Source: SIG578 sp036311245
Lineage (GTDB): Bacteria > Bacillota > Clostridia > Oscillospirales > Ruminococcaceae
Assembly: GCA_036311245.1 (NCBI GenBank)
Contig: JAXJQH010000060.1
Span: forward strand, 1-20,239
DNA length: 20,239 nt
Direction: 5' to 3'
Positions 14,460 to 20,239 of this stretch are shown one piece after another. Both the position numbers and the translations under genes were made by a program. Position 1 is the stretch's first letter. Every line of letters starts with the position of its first letter. Under the pieces are notes generated by a model, which saw only the letters and a program-made list of their open reading frames with translations, was not told where the DNA came from and did no database searches.

Positions 14460-15824
14460 TTATTTATTAGGTTCCTGATAAACCAAGGTCTGCTTGGTGG
14501 CACTGAACTTCTCGCAAACCTTTTTAAGAGCTGCAGAATAGGTTTCCCACTTTTCTCTATCAGGGAACATCAAGGGATATCCATACTCGTCCTCTAATAC
14601 CAGCACCTGGTTAAGGGCGATGCCCGTATTCCTCCTCCATGCGTACAAATACACTCCACCGCCGCGCTTATCGTTTAGCACATCCTCTGCCATCCATTCA
14701 AGATGAGCCGTGCAATATGCTTCGGTAACAGATGCATTAATACCGCCCGTAACAGGGGATGAATATGCACAGGGGAAATAATAGAAATTTGCGTCGTGAC
14801 CAATGTACTCTAAGAGGTGCTCTTTGAAAGCGATATAATGATCCTTTCCGCTCTTCATCTTTCTGCCGAATTTTCTTTCGAAAACATTGTTAGTAGCCTC
14901 TGCCCACTTTGCAATTGTGCTATCAGAATAGTAAGCAGCATCGCGAACATCAGTACTGTAATCGTCAAAAGCAATATCGGTAGCATACTTACAGGTTGGG
15001 CGGAGTACCTTTCTCATCTGGTCAGCAGTAACGCCGCCAAGAGAATCCGAGTTGCCCTCAAGGTTGGAAAACTCACCGGTAGCGAAAATGGGGAGATTTC
15101 TCATGCCAAATACCTGATAGTTAATTCTCATCTGCTCAGCAAGGTCTTCATTTCTCATACCTGTCCAGATGGGCTCATCCCAGTAACAACCGAGCAGGAG
15201 ATCCTCGCATCCGTATTCCCTGATTATCGCAAGCCTTTCTCTGACATACTGAATGTAGCCTTGAGGTGTCGTCTTTTCGTTATATCTTCCAAATTGGAAC
15301 CAGAATTCTCCGCCTGACTCGGCAATAATGGGAAGCATATCTTCAAGATAACCACCATCGGAGATAAGGTAGCAGTTAAAATAGCCTGAATTTACAGCAT
15401 CGGAAAACTCTTTTAAGCGGCTATTTCTATCTTCTCCGTAGGCAGTGACGCAATAAGTCATATTGAGCATAAAAGCGCCGACCTGATATGTACCTTTGCC
15501 TTTATACTTCTTAATGGCTTCGCTGACGGTTACGGACTCTTTTGCCTCGTCAGTATCGCGGAAGAAGGCTGAAGACGTCTGCATAGTCCACTTATAAGGA
15601 TTGCTTGAGCTTTCATCCTCAGGCTCTATTATATCTATATTGCTTTCAACCTCAGCTATAGCGCCGGAAGAAACAACATTCTCATCAGGAACATAAACAC
15701 TCTCTGCCGAGCTTGTAGGTTTTTTAGAGGAGTTTCCCTTCTCTTTTTCTTTTTCCTTACAGCCGGTTGCAAAGGTAACAACCGTCATAACTGCAAGGGT
15801 AACTGCTAAAATCTTTTTAAGCAT
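14460..15824 (-). CDS. Lipoprotein with TIM-barrel glycosidase-like domain (paralog of the one at 16076-17425)
   Basis: A 454-aa surface lipoprotein of unrecognised family. The signal peptide has lipobox FATG/C (Cys22), followed by a charged, Ser-rich spacer to about residue 105. The rest alternates strands and helices in the manner of a TIM barrel: FWFQFGRYN (174-182), a strand ending LLLGCYWDEP (Glu217), another ending FATGEFSNLEG (Glu251), then DIAFDDYSTDVRD and FYYFPCAYSSPVTGG. Acids at strand ends like these are typical of retaining glycosidases, but the family is not identified and activity is inference. It shares ordered motifs with the neighbouring 449-aa lipoprotein, including the same 34-residue Glu-Glu spacing. 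It has its own promoter and terminator. It may bind or trim glycan for the transporters next door. Confidence 0.8.
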   Translation of the reverse strand: MLKKILAVTLAVMTVVTFATGCKEKEKEKGNSSKKPTSSAESVYVPDENVVSSGAIAEVESNIDIIEPEDESSSNPYKWTMQTSSAFFRDTDEAKESVTVSEAIKKYKGKGTYQVGAFMLNMTYCVTAYGEDRNSRLKEFSDAVNSGYFNCYLISDGGYLEDMLPIIAESGGEFWFQFGRYNEKTTPQGYIQYVRERLAIIREYGCEDLLLGCYWDEPIWTGMRNEDLAEQMRINYQVFGMRNLPIFATGEFSNLEGNSDSLGGVTADQMRKVLRPTCKYATDIAFDDYSTDVRDAAYYSDSTIAKWAEATNNVFERKFGRKMKSGKDHYIAFKEHLLEYIGHDANFYYFPCAYSSPVTGGINASVTEAYCTAHLEWMAEDVLNDKRGGGVYLYAWRRNTGIALNQVLVLEDEYGYPLMFPDREKWETYSAALKKVCEKFSATKQTLVYQEPNK

Positions 15825-15899
15825 TTTCCTTTTCTCTCCTTTATAGAAAAACTGTAGTGTTACAAATTAATATACATAAACAACATTCTACTTATTATC

Positions 15900-15928
15900 A
15901 TAATAACACAAGCATTATCTTTTTTCAA
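15900..15928 (-). promoter_or_regulatory. Predicted promoter of the lipoprotein gene at 14460-15824
   Basis: Minus strand: -35 TTGAAA (15928-15923), 17 nt, -10 TATTAT (15905-15900). Start expected near 15893. I see no good copy of the shared 17-bp motif in this leader. Confidence 0.5.
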
Positions 15929-16010
15929 GAAGAAACTTTTTGTTTTTCTTTTTTTGTTAAAATGTCACAAGTTTTATATCTTATTTTTGAAGGTATACAC
16001 AAAACCAGTT

Positions 16011-16065
16011 GTTGGTGTCGGGTTTCAGCAAACAAAGTCTGCATTATTCACCCGAACATCCCAAC
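16011..16065 (-). terminator. Long hairpin after the CBM9/lipoprotein unit, candidate terminator
   Basis: Minus strand arms GTTGG-ga-TGT-t-CGGGT and ACCCG-ACA-CCAAC pair over 13 bp with two small bulges around a loop of about 26 nt. It begins about 10 nt after the stop at 16076. The following sequence, AACTGGTTTTGTG, is only weakly T-rich, so termination is likely but not certain. Confidence 0.5.
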
Positions 16066-16075
16066 CGCTCTAAGT

Positions 16076-17425
16076 TTATCTAACTTTGATGACTATTGAA
16101 GCCTCTTGACTATTATAATTATTTACAATCTCTTTAAGTCTTTTGGAATATCTTTCCCACTTTTCGGTTTCAGGATGAATTTTATATCCCTCATCGCCCT
16201 CAATAGCAAGGTAATACTTAAGACCTCTTGTGCCCGCATTTTCTTTGCTCGAGAATAGTGCGTAGGTATACAGCATAAGTCCGCCCGTGTAGTCATAATT
16301 CGAAAGCTCATCATAGAAGAAGTTGAGCTGTGCAAGGCAGAACTCCTCATCTGCTGTTTTAAGTCCGTCAAGTCCACCCTTGACAGGTCCGTTATAGGCG
16401 CAGGGCAGGAACCAAAGGTTTACAGGATGGTCAACTAACATAAGAAGCTCTCTTGCGCACTCGGTAAAGTAGCTCTTTGCATCCACTATACCAGGCATAA
16501 TATCTCTATATTTTTCACTGAGGTTATCATTATCTGCGCCATCGCGAACATCAATGCCATAGCTTGAAAATCCAACATCCGTTACATAATTAAAAGCATT
16601 GCCCTTCATCTTATTCATTTCCTTGGTGGCAGCAGAGCTATAATCGCCCTCAATAGAAGAAAACTCAGCTGTAACTATGCTGGCATAGGTGCGTTTACCG
16701 TATTTCTTATATACAGCCTCTGTTTCAGCAATAAAATCGTCGTTACTCTCGCCGTGGCGAATCTTTTCGTTATACCAGAAGCCGTTAAATCTTTCCCAGC
16801 GTTCGGGGAAAGGCTTTATGTACTTATCAACGGTATTGTAAAGGGCCTCTATATAGCCATTTAGATCCGTACTTGAACTGTTGAATATCGAAGATGCATC
16901 ATACCATACTGTAAAGTTATATTTTTCGACAAGCTCCCAAAAGTCAGTGTTACGCAATAGGGATTTAGCACAACACATCGAATTAAAATATCCTGAAGCC
17001 ATAACATCCTCTATTTCGCGCATGGCATCCGCTGTGGTATTACCGTAGCTATTGGCGGTGCTGGTGGTAAGACCACTAATAATAACACAATTTCTATCAG
17101 CGGGCGCCACCTTAATTCCCTGAGAATTGCTCTGAGAGCCGGGACGCTGAATTGTTATTGACGGTTTAGAAGAGCTTGACTCTTCTTTTGACGACGATGA
17201 AGGCTCTTTTTCAGATGAAGAGGACTCCTCTTTTTTACTTGAAGAGGACTTGTCTTCCTCCTGCTCGCTTTCTGTAGAAACGCTCGAGGTTTCTACTGTT
17301 GAGCTAAAAACAATATCAGACTCGGCGACAGCGCTGCTGGCTCCCTCGGCATCCTTAGGAGTGCAGGAGCAAAAAAGTGCAAGTGCAAAAACGGTAAGTA
17401 ATATAATCGAACTAATTTTTTTCAT
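16076..17425 (-). CDS. Ser-rich lipoprotein with glycosidase-like domain (paralog of the one at 14460-15824)
   Basis: A 449-aa predicted lipoprotein. The signal peptide ends at Cys21; the lipobox FCS/C is unusual because Cys19 stands at -2. Residues about 30-103 are a very low-complexity Ser/Glu/Lys spacer, probably crossing the cell wall. The folded part (about 110-449) carries WYDASSIF (174-181), FNGFWYNEK with Glu220, VTAEFSSIEG with Glu254, DVGFSSYGIDVRD, LWFLPCAYNGPVKGG and EKWERYSKRLK. Each has a counterpart in the same order in the 454-aa lipoprotein. Family not recognised; a catalytic role for the two Glu is a guess. A GGGGA ribosome site lies 8 nt upstream. It follows the CBM9-like gene by 36 nt, so the two are co-transcribed. 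Confidence 0.8.
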   Translation of the reverse strand: MKKISSIILLTVFALALFCSCTPKDAEGASSAVAESDIVFSSTVETSSVSTESEQEEDKSSSSKKEESSSSEKEPSSSSKEESSSSKPSITIQRPGSQSNSQGIKVAPADRNCVIISGLTTSTANSYGNTTADAMREIEDVMASGYFNSMCCAKSLLRNTDFWELVEKYNFTVWYDASSIFNSSSTDLNGYIEALYNTVDKYIKPFPERWERFNGFWYNEKIRHGESNDDFIAETEAVYKKYGKRTYASIVTAEFSSIEGDYSSAATKEMNKMKGNAFNYVTDVGFSSYGIDVRDGADNDNLSEKYRDIMPGIVDAKSYFTECARELLMLVDHPVNLWFLPCAYNGPVKGGLDGLKTADEEFCLAQLNFFYDELSNYDYTGGLMLYTYALFSSKENAGTRGLKYYLAIEGDEGYKIHPETEKWERYSKRLKEIVNNYNSQEASIVIKVR

Positions 17426-17461
17426 AAAATTTTCCCCATTTTTTTAGTATGTATTGGAATG

Positions 17462-18085
17462 CTATCCTATAATAAGTTCTCCGAAATACTCAGGCTTGTG
17501 AAACTGCGGGAATATTGAAACGCTGCGGCTCCACATTCCGTAGTGCTCGTATTCAGTTTCATCGCCGCATTTGAACATATTGGCAGTAAATTTATTGCCT
17601 TTTTTAAACTCGATGTCGCCAAAGAGCTTCTTTATATCCTCAACTGTCAGGCGAAGTTCAACAGACCATCTATCCTCTAAAACCTCAGCTTTATACTCAG
17701 GGATATGACCGAGAACAGTATCTATAAGCACTCTTTCTCCCTCGCCCTGCTTGCCGATACACATATACGCTGCCCCTGCCGAATTCATTTCGCAGTTCAT
17801 ATAGCGGGTAGGCTCATTTTTATCAAATGCGACAAAGAATTCAAGGCAGCTATCCAGCCACACGTAATCGCCGAATTTTTTATATACTGCTTTTGGATTC
17901 TTTTCAAAACAGGTGAGCCTTATTACAAACTCCCTCTCCTCTAAAAAGACAATCTGCGCATAGGTTTCGGGGGCATAGTCATAGCACCAGCTAAAACGGT
18001 CAATGGGTGCCTTTGCAATGCTTTCCCAATCAAAGCCCTCTTTAACACTTTCTATAATATAGCTTCTTCCTTCGTGTCCAAACAT
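17462..18085 (-). CDS. CBM9-like carbohydrate-binding protein without signal peptide
   Basis: A 207-aa protein resembling stand-alone 'carbohydrate-binding family 9-like' proteins of Clostridia. Diagnostic stretches are the N-terminal I-x-x-V-K-E-G-x-x-W opening, WLDSCLEFFVAFD (76-88), YMNCEMNSAGAAY (95-107) and the late IFPQFHKPEYFGEL end. The length fits a single beta-sandwich domain. There is no signal peptide, lipobox or membrane segment, so it should stay in the cytoplasm, which is odd for a glycan-binding module. It may act on imported oligosaccharide or have lost binding. A GAGG site lies 8 nt before the ATG. It is the first gene of unit A and carries the shared 17-bp motif in its leader. 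Confidence 0.8.
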   Translation of the reverse strand: MFGHEGRSYIIESVKEGFDWESIAKAPIDRFSWCYDYAPETYAQIVFLEEREFVIRLTCFEKNPKAVYKKFGDYVWLDSCLEFFVAFDKNEPTRYMNCEMNSAGAAYMCIGKQGEGERVLIDTVLGHIPEYKAEVLEDRWSVELRLTVEDIKKLFGDIEFKKGNKFTANMFKCGDETEYEHYGMWSRSVSIFPQFHKPEYFGELIIG

Positions 18086-18120
18086 ATTAAAACCTCTTTC
18101 GGTTATAAATAATCTTTTTT

Positions 18121-18149
18121 AAAATATCAAAAAATGCCTTGAGAGTCAA
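18121..18149 (-). promoter_or_regulatory. Possible second, proximal promoter of the CBM9-like gene
   Basis: Minus strand: -35 TTGACT (18149-18144), 17 nt, -10 TATTTT (18126-18121). Weaker than the distal promoter. If it is used, the shared motif would lie upstream of it instead of in the transcript. Confidence 0.3.
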
Positions 18150-18208
18150 CAAAATGTAATTAAAACAGCATAATGTTCGGCAGTTTTTGCTAAATACAAT
18201 ATATCGTT

Positions 18209-18225
18209 TTTATGCACTATGCACA
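18209..18225 (-). promoter_or_regulatory. Shared 17-bp operator-like motif, unit A copy
   Basis: TTTATGCACTATGCACA on the plus strand, differing at one position from 11750-11766. It lies about 26-42 nt after the predicted start of the CBM9/lipoprotein unit, nearly the same place and the same orientation as in the transporter operon. Confidence 0.6.
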
Positions 18226-18257
18226 ACACATTTAAAAGTAACATTTTTCCTGTAAAT

Positions 18258-18286
18258 ATTATAGCATTTATACAGTAAATTCACAA
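18258..18286 (-). promoter_or_regulatory. Predicted sigma-A promoter of the CBM9/lipoprotein unit
   Basis: Minus strand: -35 TTGTGA (18286-18281), 17 nt, -10 TATAAT (18263-18258) preceded by TG-C (extended -10). Start expected near 18251. It is divergent from the promoter at 18331-18360. Together these sites fill the 320-nt gap between 18085 and 18406. Confidence 0.65.
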
Positions 18287-18330
18287 TAGATAACGCCCCT
18301 GAAGTATTATCCATATTTTGTCAAATATAA

Positions 18331-18360
18331 TTGACTTGCCGCGGATTTGCGTGATATAAT
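18331..18360 (+). promoter_or_regulatory. Predicted sigma-A promoter of the glycosyltransferase/murD unit
   Basis: TTGACT (18331-18336), 18-nt spacer, TATAAT (18355-18360) with TG-A as an extended -10. Start expected near 18367, followed by AGGAG 8 nt before the ATG at 18406. Confidence 0.8.
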
Positions 18361-18405
18361 AATAAGAAGTATTTTTATGATAAAAAGCATTAAAGGAGAT
18401 ATATT

Positions 18406-19788
18406 ATGGTAGCCTCAAAATTTCCCCGCAGCAAAAATGAGTCTAACCTCGGCTGTGCCTTGCGCATTATGTTATCTATGGGGGCTTGCCTCTGCTTTGC
18501 TGTTTTTTTTATCTTAGGACCAATGAAAATTCTATCCTCTCAGGCTTTGGCAAATTCGATATGTATCCTTTTGGTTTCAATAGCCCTAATAATTTTTTGC
18601 GCCGTTTTCTTTACCCGCTGTTTAAAGCTCAGCTCTGAGGTTATTTTTGCGTCAGCTCTGGCAGTTTCCGCGGCGGCGCTTGCCCTGAGGCTTTATTTCT
18701 TTAACCAGGCCTCAGGCGATTATAATAGTTTCCTGAGCGTCTGGCTCTCGCATATGCGCGCCCTATCGGGAACAGCGCCTATAACTACTCCCATAGGCGA
18801 CTACAATATGCCCTATCTTTACTTCCTGTTCGGCATTTCCCGCACAGAGCTTTATGACCTGTATCTCATAAAGCTGTTATCGGTTATTTTTGATTTCATT
18901 CTTGCGGCGGGGGTTTGCGCGCTCGCAAATCATTTCTGCAAGAGCGAGGCTGTTTGTCTTGTTGCCTTTTCCCTTTCTCTTTTTGTACCGACAGTTTTCT
19001 TAAACTCGGCTTTCTGGGGTCAGTGTGACGGGATTTATGCCGCTCTGCTCATTTGGGCGCTGTATTTTGCTCTCACAAGTAAGCCCCGCGCCTCTATAGT
19101 GTTCTTTGCGCTTTCATTTTCCTTCAAAATTCAAGCCATATTTATGCTGCCTATCATCATATTCCTTGTGCTTAAGAATAAGATAAATTTAAAGCAGCTT
19201 ATATATTTTCCGCTGACCTTTGTTTTAACTCTGTTGCCTGCCATACTATGCGGCAGAAGCTTTTACGACACTTTTTCCATTTACTTCGAGCAGACCTCGA
19301 GCTACCCCTCACTTACCCTAAACTGCCCCACCCTTTGGGCGCTCTTTCCCGATGACAGGTTTGATACCTTCGGCAGCGCGGCGCTGTTTTTAGCGGGCGC
19401 AGGCGTGCTTGTATTTTGCATTTATCTGTATCAGAACCGCGCAAAGCTTTCAGATACCCTGCTTTTTGATGCGGCATATCTATTCACTCTGCTAATTCCC
19501 TTTCTCCTGCCGAGAATGCACGAACGGTATTTTTATCTTGCCGAGGTGCTAACTGTAGTTTATATCCTGCTTCATAGAAATCGCCTATATGCGTCGCTTA
19601 TAGTTGTTTTCACAGGCTTTAGCTGCTACTGCGCCTATCTTTTCGGTTACAGCTTCTTTTCGCTCGCCGAGCTTTCTATTGCAAACGGCGCTGCCATAAT
19701 ATATATATTTAAAAAGTTTACCGATGATATTTCTGCTCAAAAAAGCATTGCTGCCCCACAATCTAATAAAACCGAGGAGAGTTTATGA
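18406..19788 (+). CDS. GPI18-like polytopic membrane glycosyltransferase
   Basis: A 460-aa integral membrane protein with about ten or more helices, like bacterial relatives of the Gpi18 mannosyltransferase (GT-C fold). These use polyprenyl-phosphate sugars outside the membrane. Visible motifs: SGDYNSF (103-109), whose Asp is the likely first-loop catalytic acid; FWGQCDGIYAALL (203-215); FSFKIQAIFMLP (238-249); and LLPRMHERYFYLAEVL (367-382), a signature-like loop in this group. AGGAG lies 8 nt before the ATG. The stop overlaps the murD start as ATGA, so the two are coupled. The pairing suggests sugar addition to a cell-envelope polymer, though the donor and acceptor are unknown. It is on the opposite strand to the uptake locus and probably independent of it. 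Confidence 0.82.
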   Translation: MVASKFPRSKNESNLGCALRIMLSMGACLCFAVFFILGPMKILSSQALANSICILLVSIALIIFCAVFFTRCLKLSSEVIFASALAVSAAALALRLYFFNQASGDYNSFLSVWLSHMRALSGTAPITTPIGDYNMPYLYFLFGISRTELYDLYLIKLLSVIFDFILAAGVCALANHFCKSEAVCLVAFSLSLFVPTVFLNSAFWGQCDGIYAALLIWALYFALTSKPRASIVFFALSFSFKIQAIFMLPIIIFLVLKNKINLKQLIYFPLTFVLTLLPAILCGRSFYDTFSIYFEQTSSYPSLTLNCPTLWALFPDDRFDTFGSAALFLAGAGVLVFCIYLYQNRAKLSDTLLFDAAYLFTLLIPFLLPRMHERYFYLAEVLTVVYILLHRNRLYASLIVVFTGFSCYCAYLFGYSFFSLAELSIANGAAIIYIFKKFTDDISAQKSIAAPQSNKTEESL

Positions 19789-20239
19789 TGTTTTGTGACA
19801 TAGGTGATTTTTATAACAAAATAAAGGGCAAAAAAATCGCTTTTATCGGCATTGGAGTCAGCCATAGAGAGCTGATTTTTCGCTGCGCCGAGGCGGGCGC
19901 TGAGGTTACGCTTTGCGACAGGCGCCGCGAGACGGATATCCCCGAGTCAAAAGAGCTTATTTCTCTTGGGGTTACCCTTAAAACGGGTGAGGATTATCTT
20001 GAAAACATAGAGGCAGACCTTGTTTTCCGCACTCCCGGAATGTACTTCAATCACCCAGAGCTTATAAAAATGCGCGAGCGAGGCATTTATCTTACAAGCG
20101 AGATGGAGCTTTTCTTTGAGCTTTGTCCCTGCAAAATCTATGCCATAACGGGAAGTGACGGTAAGACCACCACATCCAACATAATCGCAAAAATGCTTGA
20201 GAAATCGGGCAAAACCGTTCACCTCGGCGGAAACATCGG
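19785..20239 (+). CDS. murD: UDP-N-acetylmuramoyl-L-alanine--D-glutamate ligase, N-terminal part
   Basis: Cytoplasmic Mur ligase that adds D-Glu to UDP-MurNAc-L-Ala in peptidoglycan synthesis. Only the first 151 codons are in the window; the gene continues past the right edge. Residues 16-46 form the Rossmann-like UDP-binding start (KIAFIGIGVSHREL, then VTLCDRR); the usual G-x-G-x-S-G is here G-I-G-V-S-H. FRTPGM (81-86) is the counterpart of the usual S-P-G-hydrophobic motif. The ATP-binding loop GSDGKTTT is at 123-130. Two ATGs are adjacent (19785 and 19788); the first overlaps the glycosyltransferase stop in an ATGA, with GAGGAGA just upstream. MurD is chosen over MurC/E/F from the order and spacing of these motifs. 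Confidence 0.9.
   Translation, partial: MMFCDIGDFYNKIKGKKIAFIGIGVSHRELIFRCAEAGAEVTLCDRRRETDIPESKELISLGVTLKTGEDYLENIEADLVFRTPGMYFNHPELIKMRERGIYLTSEMELFFELCPCKIYAITGSDGKTTTSNIIAKMLEKSGKTVHLGGNI

Noticed and set aside
1..20239. CRISPR arrays, tRNA/rRNA genes, prophage or transposase genes
   Set aside because: No regularly spaced repeats, no tRNA cloverleaf with T-loop consensus, no rRNA blocks and no integrase or transposase motifs were seen on either strand.

Overview
The window looks like a low-to-moderate-GC Gram-positive of the Clostridia, most likely an Oscillospiraceae/Ruminococcaceae-type gut bacterium. Evidence: strong GGAG-type Shine-Dalgarno sites, extended -10 sigma-A promoters, lipobox lipoproteins, Clostridia-type sugar ABC transporters and a DUF5696 protein. 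Genus cannot be fixed from sequence alone.

Layout, read in the direction of transcription. The minus strand carries a glycan-binding and uptake locus in four apparent transcription units. Unit A (18085 to 16076) encodes a signal-less CBM9-like protein and a Ser-rich lipoprotein with a hydrolase-like domain. Unit B (15824 to 14460) encodes a paralogous lipoprotein. Unit C (14158 to 12266) encodes a LplA/YtcQ-like solute-binding lipoprotein. Unit D starts near 11799, has a leader of about 640 nt with many hairpins, and then runs without a gap over 44 nt to the left edge. Its genes are a 985-aa secreted solute-binding protein with two carbohydrate-binding-like modules, a MalF/MalG-type permease pair, an NHL-propeller/TPR membrane protein, a Yip1-family membrane protein, a DUF5696 protein and a second MalF/MalG-type pair. 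No ABC ATPase, recognised glycoside hydrolase or regulator lies in the window. The ATPase is presumably a shared MsmK-type protein encoded elsewhere.

A 17-bp motif (consensus TTTATGCAATATGCACA on the plus strand) lies just downstream of the predicted starts of units A, C and D, with a further copy in the unit D leader. This suggests one regulator or one leader element controls both binding-protein systems and the CBM9/lipoprotein unit.

The right end is unrelated housekeeping DNA on the plus strand. A strong extended -10 promoter drives a GPI18-like polytopic glycosyltransferase gene, coupled through an ATGA overlap to murD, which is cut by the window edge.

The best candidates for something undescribed are the NHL/Yip1/DUF5696 membrane module between two permease pairs, the structured unit D leader, the shared 17-bp motif, and the paralogous lipoprotein pair with two conserved glutamates 34 residues apart.
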